Source of the DNA: Sporichthya polymorpha DSM 43042
Lineage (GTDB): Bacteria; Actinomycetota; Actinomycetes; Sporichthyales; Sporichthyaceae
NCBI RefSeq assembly: GCF_000384115.1
Contig: NZ_KB913029.1
Span: 2,204,907 to 2,268,906, forward strand
Direction: 5' to 3'
DNA: 64,000 nt
In this document: one piece after another, positions 32,919-41,681 of the stretch
Layout of the letters: every line of letters starts with the position of its first letter
How positions within the stretch are numbered: the first letter of the stretch is position 1
Position numbers and translations under genes: made by a program
Notes under the pieces: generated by a model
What the model was told of the DNA's origin: nothing
Database searches by the model: none
What the model saw: the letters and a program-made list of their open reading frames with translations, nothing else

Positions 32919-34469
32919 ATGAGCGCACTGCTGGAGAGCTACGCCGCGGGGACGTGGTTCCGCGCCGACGACGAGGGCGACCCGCTGCTCGACGCCGCGA
33001 CCGGCGAGGAGGTCGCGCGGATCTCCGCCCGCGGCCTCGACCTCGCCGCGATGGCCGAGCACGCGCGCACCGCCGGCGGCCCCGCGATCCGGGCACTGAG
33101 CTTCCATGAGCGCGCCGCGATCCTCAAGCAGCTGGCCGGGTTCCTCAACGAGAACAAGGACGACCTGTACGCACTCTCCGCCCGCACCGGTGCGACCAGG
33201 CGCGACTCGATGGTCGACATCGACGGCGGGTTCGGCACCGTCTTCGTCTACGCGAGCAAGGGCGCGAAGGAACTGCCCGAGGGCGACGTTCTCGTAGACG
33301 GCAACACCGAGCGCATCGGCAAGAACGGCGTCTTCGAGGGCCGGCACCTCTACACCTCGCGGCCCGGCGTCGCGGTGCAGATCAACGCCTTCAACTTCCC
33401 GACCTGGGGGATGTTGGAGAAGTTCGCCCCGGCCTTCCTCGCCGGCCTGCCGTCGATCGTGAAGCCCGCGAGCCAGACCGCGTACCTGACCGAGGCCGTC
33501 GTCCGGAAGATTGTCGGGAGCGGGATCCTGCCCGAGGGCTCGCTGCAGCTGCTGTGCGGCAGCGCCGGCGCGCTGCTCGACGTCCTCGACGAGCAGGACT
33601 CCGTCGCGTTCACCGGCTCCGCGCACACCGCCGGTGTCCTGCGCGCCAACCCGGCGGTGCAGCACCGCGGGGTGCGGCTGCAGGTCGAGGCCGACTCGCT
33701 GAACTGCTCGATCCTTGGGCCGGACGTCGAGGCCGGTTCCGCCGAGTTCGACCTGTTCGTCAAGGGCGTCGTCACCGAGATGACGGTGAAGGCGGGTCAG
33801 AAGTGCACGGCGATCCGCCGCTGCCTGGTGCCGACGGCGACGGCCGACGCGGTCACGGAGGCGATCGCCGCGAAGCTCGCGAAGGTCACCGTCGGCAACC
33901 CGGCCAACGACGAGGTCCGCATGGGTGCGCTCGCGAGCCTCGGCCAGCGCGAGGAGGTCCGCAAGGCGATCGAGGCCCTGCGGTCCTCCGCCGAGATCGT
34001 GTTCGGCAGCCCGGACGCCGTCGACGTCGTCGACGCGGACGCCGAGCGCGGGGCCTTCCTCTCCCCGGTGCTGCTGCGCGCCCGCCCCGGCGCCGTCGAA
34101 CCGCACGACGTCGAGCCGTTCGGCCCGGTCTCGACGGTGCTGACCTACGACTCCGTCGACGACGCGATCGCGCTCGCCGCCCGCGGCCGGGGCAGCCTCG
34201 CGGGCTCGCTGGTCACCGCCGATCCCGCGATCGCGCGGCAGGTCGTGCGCGGCGTCGCCCCGTGGCACGGGCGGGTCCTCGTCCTCGACGCCGTCGCCGC
34301 GCCGGACAGCACCGGCCACGGCACCCCGCTGCCGACGCTGGTCCACGGCGGCCCCGGCCGCGCCGGCGGCGGCGAGGAACTCGGGGGCATCCGCGGCGTC
34401 CTGCACCACATGCAGCGGACGGCGATCCAGGGATCACCCGCCATGCTGGACGCGATCACCGGCGCCTGA
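32919..34469 (+). CDS. PaaZ/PaaN-type aldehyde dehydrogenase (ALDH domain only)
   Basis: A 516-residue NAD(P) aldehyde dehydrogenase. It matches the N-terminal ALDH half of PaaZ, which oxidises the ring-opened semialdehyde in phenylacetyl-CoA breakdown: RTGATRRDSMVDIDGG, NAFNFPTWGMLEKFAPAFLA and GGPGRAGGGEELGG. Catalytic Glu257 (VEADSLN) and Cys296 (GQKCTA) are present. The C-terminal MaoC hydratase of PaaZ is absent, so ring opening would need another protein. No other paa gene is near. The ATG follows GAGGAAGGGA. Confidence 0.9.
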   Translation: MSALLESYAAGTWFRADDEGDPLLDAATGEEVARISARGLDLAAMAEHARTAGGPAIRALSFHERAAILKQLAGFLNENKDDLYALSARTGATRRDSMVDIDGGFGTVFVYASKGAKELPEGDVLVDGNTERIGKNGVFEGRHLYTSRPGVAVQINAFNFPTWGMLEKFAPAFLAGLPSIVKPASQTAYLTEAVVRKIVGSGILPEGSLQLLCGSAGALLDVLDEQDSVAFTGSAHTAGVLRANPAVQHRGVRLQVEADSLNCSILGPDVEAGSAEFDLFVKGVVTEMTVKAGQKCTAIRRCLVPTATADAVTEAIAAKLAKVTVGNPANDEVRMGALASLGQREEVRKAIEALRSSAEIVFGSPDAVDVVDADAERGAFLSPVLLRARPGAVEPHDVEPFGPVSTVLTYDSVDDAIALAARGRGSLAGSLVTADPAIARQVVRGVAPWHGRVLVLDAVAAPDSTGHGTPLPTLVHGGPGRAGGGEELGGIRGVLHHMQRTAIQGSPAMLDAITGA

Positions 34470-34517
34470 GTCGAGCCGCGGGGAAGAAACCCGACCGAAC
34501 CGGCATTGTTGACCCCC

Positions 34518-36371
34518 GTGGCGAACTCCCCGACGTCCGGCGCGTCGACCGGTCGGGCAATGATGACCCGGCTGGCGGCTCCGGCGCGTCGGTACCTGGA
34601 CACCGAGGCCGGCAGCGCGGGCCTGCTGCTGCTCGCGACGCTCGCGGCCCTGGCGTGGGCGAATTCGCCCTGGCCGGACAGCTACGACCGGTTCTGGCAC
34701 ACCGAGCTGTCGATCACCCTCGACACCCACACGCTGAACCTCGACCTGAAGCACTGGGTCAACGACGGCCTGATGGTGTTCTTCTTCCTCGTCGTCGGTC
34801 TCGAGGTCAAACGTGAGCTCGCGATGGGCGAGCTCACGGACCGTCGACGCGCCGCCGTCCCGCTCGCCGCCGCCCTGCTCGGGCTGGTGGCACCGGCGCT
34901 GCTGTTCCTCGCGATCAACCCCTCCGGCGAAGCCGCGTCCGCGTGGGGCGTCGTGATCTCCACGGACACCGCGTTCCTGCTCGGGGTGCTCGCCCTCGTC
35001 GGCTCGCACGTCTCGACCGGGCTGCGGCTGTTCCTTCTCACCCTCGCCGTCGCCGACGACATCGGCGCGCTGACGATCATCGCGCTCTTCTACACCGAGG
35101 ACCTCGACCTCGTCGCGCTCGCGCTCGCGGCGCTCGGCATCGCCGCGATGCTGTTGCTCCGTTACCTGCACGTGTGGCGCGGGCCCGGGTACTTCGTCCT
35201 CGCCATCGGGGTCTGGATCGCGATGTACGAGTCCGGGGTGCACCCGACCCTGGCCGGTGTCGTCATCGCGATGTTCACTCCCGCGTACCCGGCCCGCCGC
35301 GAGCAGGTCGAGGAGGCTGAGCGCCTGACGCGGGCGTTCCGGCAGTCGCCGAACCCGGAGTACGCCCGCGCCGCGCGCCTGAGCATCGAGCGCTCGGTCT
35401 CGCTGAACGAACGGATGACGCGGCTCTACCACCCGTGGACGAGCTACGTCATCGTCCCGATCTTCGCCCTGGCCAACGCCGGTGTCCGCCTCGACGGCGA
35501 CACGATCAGCGACGCCTCCTCCTCGCCGGTGACGATCGGCATCGTCGTCGGTCTCGTGCTCGGCAAGCTGATCGGCATCTGGGCCGGTGCCTACGCCGCC
35601 GTCCGCTTCCGGCTGGGCGAGTTCGCGCCCGGCATCACCGGCCTCGGCCTCGCCGCGGGCGCGGCGCTGTCGGGCATCGGGTTCACGATCTCGCTGTTCA
35701 TCGTCGACCTCGCGCTCGACGACCCGCAGCTCGCCGACGAGGCGCGCATCGGCGTTCTGGCCGCCTCCGTGCTCGCGACCGCGCTCGGGTGGGGCCTGTT
35801 CCGCGTCGCGCAGGCGCGGCAGGGCGAGATGCCCGGCCGGCCGCTCAAGCTCGACCCGCCCGTCGACCCGGCGCGCGACCACATCCGCGGCCCGGTCGAC
35901 GCTCCGCTCACCCTCGTCGAGTACGGCGACTTCGAGTGCCCGTTCTGCAGCACGGCGACGGGGTCCGTGCACGAGTTGCAGGACCGCCTGGGTGACCAGT
36001 TGCGCTACGTCTTCCGCCACCTCCCGCTCGACGTCCACCCCCACGCCCCGCTCGCCGCCGAGGCCTCCGAGGCCGCCGCCGCGCAGGGTCGGTTCTGGGA
36101 GATGTACGACCGGCTCTACGAGCGACAGGACCAGCTGAGCGAGCGCGACCTGATCGTCCACGCCTACGAGCTCGGCCTGAACGTCGAGGAGTTCGCCCGC
36201 GAGCTGGTCGAGAGCAGGTACGCCCCGATCGTCCGCGACCACGTTCTCTCCGCCGAGGCCAGCGGCGTCGGCGGCACCCCCACGTTCTTCGTCAACGGGG
36301 TCCGCCACGTCGGCCCGTTCGACGCCGAGACCCTCGCCGCCCGCCTCCTCGAGACCGCCCCGGTGCACTAG
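34518..36371 (+). CDS. nhaA: NhaA Na+/H+ antiporter fused to DsbA/thioredoxin-like domain
   Basis: A 617-residue protein. The first about 425 residues are NhaA with the paired aspartates in AVADDIGALTIIALF and the GLEVKREL region. The last about 180 residues are a DsbA-like thioredoxin domain with the redox motif CPFC at 474-477 (FECPFC) and a cis-Pro in GGTPTFFVN. NhaA exchanges sodium for protons. The role of the fused redox domain is unknown, but the fusion is seen in other bacteria. Start uncertain: GTG at 34518, ATG at 34560 or 34563. Confidence 0.92.
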   Translation: MANSPTSGASTGRAMMTRLAAPARRYLDTEAGSAGLLLLATLAALAWANSPWPDSYDRFWHTELSITLDTHTLNLDLKHWVNDGLMVFFFLVVGLEVKRELAMGELTDRRRAAVPLAAALLGLVAPALLFLAINPSGEAASAWGVVISTDTAFLLGVLALVGSHVSTGLRLFLLTLAVADDIGALTIIALFYTEDLDLVALALAALGIAAMLLLRYLHVWRGPGYFVLAIGVWIAMYESGVHPTLAGVVIAMFTPAYPARREQVEEAERLTRAFRQSPNPEYARAARLSIERSVSLNERMTRLYHPWTSYVIVPIFALANAGVRLDGDTISDASSSPVTIGIVVGLVLGKLIGIWAGAYAAVRFRLGEFAPGITGLGLAAGAALSGIGFTISLFIVDLALDDPQLADEARIGVLAASVLATALGWGLFRVAQARQGEMPGRPLKLDPPVDPARDHIRGPVDAPLTLVEYGDFECPFCSTATGSVHELQDRLGDQLRYVFRHLPLDVHPHAPLAAEASEAAAAQGRFWEMYDRLYERQDQLSERDLIVHAYELGLNVEEFARELVESRYAPIVRDHVLSAEASGVGGTPTFFVNGVRHVGPFDAETLAARLLETAPVH

Positions 36372-36391
36372 CGACCGAGGGGCAGGAAGGG

Positions 36392-37057
36392 TCAGGGGCG
36401 GCCGGGAGTGAACAGCTGGATCGAGCCGACGGGGGAGCAGCCGGCGCGGAGCAGGGCCCGCATGCTCGCGGCGTTGCCGGGGGCGCAGGCGGCGACGACG
36501 AGCTCCCCGGCGGGGACGGCGGCGAGGCCGGCCCGGACCAGCGCGGTGCCACCGCCGGCGCCGCGGCGCGACTGATCGAGCTCGAAGCTCAGCTCGGTCA
36601 GGCCGCCGATGCCGCGGGCGAGGACGACCACGGAGGTGTCGGTCGCGTCGGTCCGGCCGAGGACGCGGACGTCGTCGCGGACCCGCTGCGCGAACCCCAC
36701 CCGGGGGTGCCCGGCGAGGTCGGGCCGCGTGATCAGGTGTCCGCCGGTCCCGCGGGCCTCCCAGGCCCCGGTGCCGACGCCGACGAGCAGCGAGTCGAGG
36801 CTGTCGATCCAGCCGCCGTCGGCGAGGGCCGCGATCACGGCGGGGTGGTGCGCCCCGCCGAGCCCGTCGACGCCGAGCTTGGTGAGCTCGTCGTCGGCGA
36901 CCCGGTCGGAGATCGCGAGCACCGCGTGCCCGGTGAACGCGACGACGGCCTCGACTCCGTCGCGCCACGGCGGGACGCGTCGCCAGCCGGCGTCGGCGGC
37001 CGGGAACTCGCCGGCCGCCGCGGCGCGGATCAGCGTCGCGAGCGGATGTTCGCTCAT
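36392..37057 (-). CDS. GNAT-like acetyltransferase
   Basis: A 221-residue protein whose C-terminal third resembles a GNAT fold: GLAAVPAGELVVAACAPGNAASMRALLRAGCSPVGS has the strand-helix pattern in which the conserved Asn precedes the acceptor helix. The N-terminal part (AWVAF-like VVAFTGHAVLAIS) is less typical. The substrate is unknown. The ATG is two bases beyond the sulfotransferase stop. A TTG at 37063 would give a TTGA overlap. Both readings support cotranscription with the sulfotransferase gene. Confidence 0.65.
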   Translation of the reverse strand: MSEHPLATLIRAAAAGEFPAADAGWRRVPPWRDGVEAVVAFTGHAVLAISDRVADDELTKLGVDGLGGAHHPAVIAALADGGWIDSLDSLLVGVGTGAWEARGTGGHLITRPDLAGHPRVGFAQRVRDDVRVLGRTDATDTSVVVLARGIGGLTELSFELDQSRRGAGGGTALVRAGLAAVPAGELVVAACAPGNAASMRALLRAGCSPVGSIQLFTPGRP

Positions 37058-37059
37058 CG

Positions 37060-38235
37060 TCAACCTCGACGCAGGGGGCTGTCGGGGCCGGAGACGAACG
37101 CTCGGTACGCGGCGAATGCCTCATCGACCTGATGGGGCGTCAGGCCGTAACGGTCGAGGGTGTAGTCGGGGGCCCCGGTACGGCCGGGCGGGTGCGAGCG
37201 TTCCCATGCGGTGATGGCGGCGAGCAGCGCGGGCGCGGGTTCGGTGCCGCGGCTGCGCAGGATGCGCGCCACCACCGCACTGACGTCGGAGCACGTCTCC
37301 GCGTAGTCGACGTCGAGCACCTGGGCGGCGTCGACCCGGGCCCGCTGCTCGATGTTGGCGTCCCAGCTCTGGGCGCTGAGCAGGACGTTGCGGCCGATCT
37401 GCTCCAGCGGGACGTGGTCCGCGCCGTAGGCCCGGTGGAAGATCTCCTGCATGTGCGCGCTGGACGGCACGACCTGCTGCGGGTCGCGGTGGCAGTGCAC
37501 CACGGTCGCGCGGGGAAAGGTCTTGAGCAGGGTCTCGAGCGCGTGCAGGTGGATCGGGGCCTTGAGCACCCAGGGCCGGCCTCGGCGCCCGCCGTCCTGC
37601 CACTGCAGGTACTGCAGTGCCCGCTTGAGGTCGGCGTAGGCGGGGGTCTGGTCCTGCTGCACGACCCAGTCGATGAACGAGTACCCGTGGCAGACCCACG
37701 GTGTGCCGACGGTGCGGAAGCTGAGCTGGAGGAGCAGCACCTCCTCCTCCGGCTCGGTCGCCTCAACCGGATGCACCGCCATCATGTCCGGGTGCTGCTC
37801 GCGCAGGACCGCGAGCTGCTGCTCGGTGACGGCGATGCGCGGGTCCGGGCCGGGGCCGGGCGGGCCCCACGGCGTCGGGAACAGCGCCTGCCACAGCAGG
37901 AGCCGCTGGAAGTCCGGCACGACCGCGAGTGCGCGGTGCAGCTTCGTCGTTCCGGTGCGGGCCAGGCCGGTGATGACGATCGGGTCGTCGAGCTCCTCGT
38001 CGGCGATCTCCGGGTGCTCGGCGAACGCGGCCGCGATCGCGAGGCGCGTGCACAGCAGCCGCGTCATGTCGGCGTCGAACGCCGCGGCCCACGTCGCGTC
38101 CAGGGTTCCGGCCGAGTCGACGGCCTCGACGAGCTTCTCGAACGGCTCCCGGAACGCCGGGTCACCGAAGTCGCGCAGCCCGAGCAGGTCCCCGGCCGCC
38201 GACATCAGGGCGGCCGCGCGCAGGCTCGGGGTCAT
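37060..38235 (-). CDS. Sulfotransferase family protein
   Basis: A 391-residue protein of the large sulfotransferase family found in mycobacteria and relatives. The PAPS 5'-phosphosulfate loop is VITGLARTGTTKLHRAL, and the 3'-phosphate-binding segment is VVHCHRDPQQVVPSS. The W/H-rich APIHLHALETLLKTFPRAT is typical. The acceptor, perhaps a lipid or glycan, is unknown. It is the first gene of a two-gene minus-strand unit. Confidence 0.85.
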   Translation of the reverse strand: MTPSLRAAALMSAAGDLLGLRDFGDPAFREPFEKLVEAVDSAGTLDATWAAAFDADMTRLLCTRLAIAAAFAEHPEIADEELDDPIVITGLARTGTTKLHRALAVVPDFQRLLLWQALFPTPWGPPGPGPDPRIAVTEQQLAVLREQHPDMMAVHPVEATEPEEEVLLLQLSFRTVGTPWVCHGYSFIDWVVQQDQTPAYADLKRALQYLQWQDGGRRGRPWVLKAPIHLHALETLLKTFPRATVVHCHRDPQQVVPSSAHMQEIFHRAYGADHVPLEQIGRNVLLSAQSWDANIEQRARVDAAQVLDVDYAETCSDVSAVVARILRSRGTEPAPALLAAITAWERSHPPGRTGAPDYTLDRYGLTPHQVDEAFAAYRAFVSGPDSPLRRG

Positions 38236-38279
38236 CGGTCCAGCACATCACAGAGTGGCGGAAGGGTGGGCCGGGCCGC

Positions 38280-38972
38280 TCAGATGTCGACCGTGTCCCT
38301 CGCCGGCACCGGGTAGAGGGCGAGCAGCAGAACCAGGCCGAGCGCGGCGCCGACCAACTGCGCGGCGACGAAGCCGGGGACCGACGAGGGCGCGATCCCG
38401 GCGAAGGTGTCGGTGAAGGCGCGGCCGATCGTCACGGCCGGGTTCGCGAACGAGGTCGACGAGGTGAACCAGTACGCCGCCCCGATGTACGCGCCGACGG
38501 CGGGGGCGCACAGGGGACGCTGCGAGCTGCGCACGAGCGCGAAGATCACCAGGACCAGGCCGGCCGTGGCGACGCCCTCCGCCACGAGCGTCGGACCGCC
38601 GTCCCGTGCGTGCGTCGAGGTGGTGAGCACCCCGACGTCGAACATCCCGTGGGCGAGCCAGGTGCCGGCGATCGCCCCCGCGGTCTGGGCGGAGACGTAC
38701 GCGGCCACCTCCGGCCCGCGGAACGAACGCCGGTCGAGGGCCCACGCCGAGAGGGTGACGGCGGGGTTGAGGTGGGCCCCGCTGACCGGCGCGAGGACGA
38801 GGATCAGCACCGTCAGCCCGAGGGCGGTGGCCATCGAGTTCTGCAGCAGCTGGAGGCCGACGTCGTCGGGCGAAAGTCGCTGGGCCGCAATGCCGGAACC
38901 GACGACGACCGTGACCAGCCCGCCCGTGCCGACGAACTCGGCCAGGGCGCGGCGCCGTAGCTCCGCCGTCAT
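38280..38972 (-). CDS. MIP-family channel (aquaglyceroporin), arsenic-linked
   Basis: A 230-residue six-helix channel with both NPA boxes: HLNPAVT (Asn69) and FANPAVT (Asn177). It overlaps the arsR stop by an ATGA junction, which links it to arsenical stress. In several bacteria a MIP channel takes the place of an arsenite pump and exports arsenite formed by reduction. No arsB, acr3 or arsC is visible here. Water or glycerol transport is also possible. Confidence 0.85.
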   Translation of the reverse strand: MTAELRRRALAEFVGTGGLVTVVVGSGIAAQRLSPDDVGLQLLQNSMATALGLTVLILVLAPVSGAHLNPAVTLSAWALDRRSFRGPEVAAYVSAQTAGAIAGTWLAHGMFDVGVLTTSTHARDGGPTLVAEGVATAGLVLVIFALVRSSQRPLCAPAVGAYIGAAYWFTSSTSFANPAVTIGRAFTDTFAGIAPSSVPGFVAAQLVGAALGLVLLLALYPVPARDTVDI

Positions 38973-39304
38973 CCGACCGGAGTGCCGAGTAGGCGGCCCA
39001 GCGCGTCGAGGGCCTCGGCCCGGACGCGGTAGTACACCCAGCTCGCCCGGCGCTCGGAGGTCAGCAGGCCCGCCTCGCGCAGCACCTTGAGGTGGTGACT
39101 GATCGTCGGTTGGGAGACGTCGAACTCGCCCGTGAGCTCGCAGACGCACGCCTCCTGGTCCTCGTGCGATGCGATCAGGGAGAACAGGCGCAGCCGCACC
39201 GGGTCGCCGAGGGCCTTGAACGCCGCGGCCAGATCCACGGCCTGACGCGCCGTCAGCGGCTCGCGGCTCAGCGGTGCGCAGCAGTTCACGTCCAGAAGTT
39301 CCAT
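38969..39304 (-). CDS. arsR: ArsR-family arsenic repressor
   Basis: A 111-residue winged-helix repressor. The HTH is DVSQPTISHHLKVLREAGLL. Cysteines that may bind arsenite are Cys8/Cys9 (NCCAP) at the N-terminus and Cys53/Cys55 (EACVCEL) in the recognition-helix region. The latter resembles the metal site of ArsR. It is divergent from the arsI gene and overlaps the MIP channel gene. A palindrome between arsR and arsI is the likely operator. Confidence 0.93.
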   Translation of the reverse strand: MELLDVNCCAPLSREPLTARQAVDLAAAFKALGDPVRLRLFSLIASHEDQEACVCELTGEFDVSQPTISHHLKVLREAGLLTSERRASWVYYRVRAEALDALGRLLGTPVG

Positions 39305-39331
39305 GACCGTCCCGGGAATGAATTCGACAGG

Positions 39332-39353
39332 TATCGATATTGACAGCTATCGA
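39332..39353. promoter_or_regulatory. ArsR operator and -35 of arsI
   Basis: TATCGATA (39332-39339, a perfect palindrome) and CTATCGA (39347-39353) surround a consensus -35 TTGACA (39340-39345). Actinobacterial ArsR sites with an ATCGATA core are known. Binding here would block arsI transcription. Confidence 0.6.
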
Positions 39354-39398
39354 AACAAGGCGCAACCTTCGACCATTCCGAGAGAACGGAGCACCGTC

Positions 39399-39848
39399 AT
39401 GACCAGCACTGCCGCTCGTACTGCCATCGACACCAGCCGCGTCCAGCTCGCCCTCCGGGTCGCCGACCTCGAGGCCGCCGTGGATTTCTACGGCCGGCTG
39501 TTCGGGGCCGAGCCGGCCAAGCGCCGCCCGGGGTACGCCAACTTCGCGATCGCCTCGCCGCCGCTCAAGCTCGTCCTGATCGAGGGCGAGCCCGGCCGGG
39601 ACACGGTGCTCGACCACCTCGGCGTCGAGGTGCCCACCAGCGCGGAGGTGTCCGCAGCCGCCGCGCGTCTGGCCGCGTCCGGCCTCGCGACGGAGGAGGA
39701 GCAGGACCGCGCCTGCTGCTACGCCGTCCAGGACAAGGTCTGGGTCGAGGCGCCCGGCAAGGAGCCGTGGGAGATCTACACGGTAAAGGCGGACGCCGAC
39801 ACCCTCAGCCCCGCGGGAGCCGAGCCGTGCCGCGCGGGGTGCTGCTGA
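39399..39848 (+). CDS. arsI: ArsI/CadI-family glyoxalase-fold protein
   Basis: A 149-residue VOC-fold protein. ArsI cleaves the carbon-arsenic bond of organoarsenicals; the close relative CadI is cadmium induced. The vicinal Cys106-Cys107 (RACCYAV) and the metal ligands His in LDHLGVEV and Glu in PWEIYTV match. Extra cysteines end the protein (EPCRAGCC). Position divergent from arsR supports ArsI. It probably forms a unit with the convergent-direction MIP channel under the same repressor. Confidence 0.85.
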   Translation: MTSTAARTAIDTSRVQLALRVADLEAAVDFYGRLFGAEPAKRRPGYANFAIASPPLKLVLIEGEPGRDTVLDHLGVEVPTSAEVSAAAARLAASGLATEEEQDRACCYAVQDKVWVEAPGKEPWEIYTVKADADTLSPAGAEPCRAGCC

Positions 39849-39876
39849 CCGCGCGTCCCGGTCCTACGCTGAGCGC

Positions 39877-41001
39877 GTGACCGAGCTGGCGCAGCGACCC
39901 GGACGCTCCGGTCCGGTGCGCTGCGCCCGCTACGTCGGCGGCCGCCGGGTCGACCTGACCCTCGACGGCGCGTTCGCGGCCTGCTCCGCCGAAGGCTTCG
40001 TCTGGATCGAGTGCACCGACCCGACGCGGGAGGACATCGCCGCGGTCGCCACCGAGTTCCGGCTGCCCGAGCTCGCGGTCGCCGACGCCGTCGCCGCGCA
40101 CCAGCGGCCGAAGCTCGAGGTGCACGGCGACATCCTGCTCGTCGTCCTCAAGCCGGTGCACTACGTCGACAGCTACGAGGTCGTCGAAGTCACCGAGGTA
40201 GCGCTGTTCCTCGGGCCGAGTTTCGTCGTGACGATCCGCCACGGCGACAACGACGTGCTCGACCGCGTGCGCCGCGACCTCGACTCCGGCGAGCACCCCG
40301 AGTTCGGCGTGGCCGGCGTGCTGTACCGAGTCGCGGACCGCGTCGTCGACGGCTACCGGGAAGCGATCGACTACATCTACGACGACGTCGACGACATCGA
40401 GGAGCAGGTCTTCGGCGGCGGTGATCAGGACCGCTCCGAACGGATCTACAGCCTCAAGCGCGAGGTCGCCGACTTCCGGCGCGCGGTCTCACCCCTGAGT
40501 CGGACGCTGGAGACCCTCGCCGACGGCCGGCACCCGGTGCTGACGCCCGCGGCCGAGCCGTACTTCCGCGGCGTCCACGACCACCTGCTGCGGGCGGCCG
40601 ACAACGTCGAGGCCATCGACCGGCTGCTCTCCGACGTCCTGCAGGCGAACGTCGCGCAGGTGAGTGTCCGTCAGTCACAGATCCAGCTGCGCCAGAACGA
40701 GGACATGCGGCGGATCAGTGCCTGGGCCGCGATCGCGCTGGTGCCCACCGCGGTCGCCGGCATCTACGGCATGAACTTCGAGCACATGCCCGAGCTGGAC
40801 TGGCAGTACGGGTACCCGCTGGTGCTCGGCGTGATCCTGACGATCTGCCTCGCGCTGTACTTCAACTTCCGGGCGCGCCACTGGCTGGGCGCGCCGGCGT
40901 CGGCGGAGAGTCAGGCGGACGGAGCGGGCCGCGTGCGGCGCGAGCTGAAGAGCCGGGCGAGAAAGCTGCGACGGACGGCCCGCTTCGGCTCCTGGTCGTA
41001 A
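39877..41001 (+). CDS. corA: CorA-family Mg2+ channel
   Basis: A 374-residue metal channel. A long cytoplasmic helical region is followed by two C-terminal membrane helices; the selectivity motif is YGMNFEHMPEL (Gly298-Met299-Asn300). Mg2+, Co2+ or Ni2+ are usual substrates. GTG start, 28 bases after arsI. A basic Ala/Arg tail of about 40 residues follows the last helix, longer than usual, and overlaps a small antisense frame. Confidence 0.93.
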   Translation: MTELAQRPGRSGPVRCARYVGGRRVDLTLDGAFAACSAEGFVWIECTDPTREDIAAVATEFRLPELAVADAVAAHQRPKLEVHGDILLVVLKPVHYVDSYEVVEVTEVALFLGPSFVVTIRHGDNDVLDRVRRDLDSGEHPEFGVAGVLYRVADRVVDGYREAIDYIYDDVDDIEEQVFGGGDQDRSERIYSLKREVADFRRAVSPLSRTLETLADGRHPVLTPAAEPYFRGVHDHLLRAADNVEAIDRLLSDVLQANVAQVSVRQSQIQLRQNEDMRRISAWAAIALVPTAVAGIYGMNFEHMPELDWQYGYPLVLGVILTICLALYFNFRARHWLGAPASAESQADGAGRVRRELKSRARKLRRTARFGSWS

Positions 41002-41072
41002 CCCGGCCACACCGGCGCGGTGCGCGACTGCGGCGGCGGCGGTCCCTCGAACAGGCCGTGGTGCAGATCCAT
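40911..41072 (-). CDS. Possible small protein antisense to the corA 3' end
   Basis: A 53-residue frame begins MDLHHGLFEGPPPPQSR and ends with a basic tail. Its N-terminal part lies outside corA and has good third-position G/C content. The rest overlaps the unusual corA tail on the other strand. The ribosome-binding site is weak. No homology is known to me, so it may be chance. Confidence 0.2.
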   Translation of the reverse strand: MDLHHGLFEGPPPPQSRTAPVWPGYDQEPKRAVRRSFLARLFSSRRTRPAPSA

Positions 41073-41142
41073 CGTCTTCGTCCCCCCGGACTTGCGCACG
41101 CGGCGGTGCGTGCCGATCGTGCTTCGACGGTAGAGCTCCGAA

Positions 41143-41182
41143 CTCCCGTGCGGGAGCCGTTCGGTCAGAGATCAACCGAACG
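41143..41182. terminator. Two short hairpins after corA
   Basis: CTCCCG-TG-CGGGAG (41143-41156, tight loop) and CGTTCGGT...ACCGAACG (41158-41165, 41175-41182) lie back to back in the 231-base gap between convergent genes. They are the likely terminators. Nothing else is seen in the gap except the weak antisense frame. Confidence 0.45.
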
Positions 41183-41232
41183 ATGGACCCCTATCGGCCG
41201 CACCGCCGCCGACCTGACCCGGGCGGCCGAAC

Positions 41233-41613
41233 TCAAGCCGCCCGCGTGGCCGGTTCGCCGAAGAATCCGGCGACGTAGCGGAGCCGGCCGGCGTCGTCGA
41301 CCAGGACGACGTCGGTGCCGGTGAGGACCGCCGTCCCGTCCGGGGCGACGAGCTCCCACGTGTAGCGCGCCAGGTCGTGGTGCGCGTCGAGCTCGCTGGT
41401 CCGGCGGAACGTGTGGCCGGGGAACTGGCTTTGCGCGGCGCCGGTCAACGCGAGGATCTCCGCGTGGCCGGTCCCGGTGAACGGCGGGTCGGCGAGCACG
41501 CCGTCGGGCGCCCAGACTTCGGCGATCAGCGCGGCCCGCGCGGCCTCGTCCGGGTCGCCGTAGGCCTGCAGCCAGGTGTCGACGGTGAGCTCGAGGGTGA
41601 CGGTGGTGGTCAT
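41233..41613 (-). CDS. SnoaL-like (NTF2-fold) protein
   Basis: A 126-residue cone-barrel protein. ELTVDTWLQAYGDPDEAARAAL, the DPPFTGTGHAEI motif and the terminal strand FFGEPA fit the SnoaL/NTF2 family, which includes isomerases, cyclases and sensor subunits. The activity cannot be deduced. It is divergent from an MmyB-type regulator whose operator lies between them, so it is probably a target of that regulator. Confidence 0.75.
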   Translation of the reverse strand: MTTTVTLELTVDTWLQAYGDPDEAARAALIAEVWAPDGVLADPPFTGTGHAEILALTGAAQSQFPGHTFRRTSELDAHHDLARYTWELVAPDGTAVLTGTDVVLVDDAGRLRYVAGFFGEPATRAA

Positions 41614-41681
41614 CAGGTGTCCTTTCGGCCGGTTCGGGTGGCACCACCGTCGGGTCCGGCGCGGGCGTTCTCAATTACGTC

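Noticed and set aside
31533-34409. Very long minus-strand frame continuing upstream of the cobalamin-binding gene
   Set aside because: Only the last 293 codons have a recognisable protein. The rest is a shadow of the 116-residue gene region and the PaaZ-type gene, and a good ATG begins the real gene at 32414.
34434-37124. Long minus-strand frame of about 900 codons opposite nhaA
   Set aside because: It mirrors the nhaA gene and its neighbours. The plus-strand protein has a complete family match, so this is a composition artefact of G/C-rich codons.
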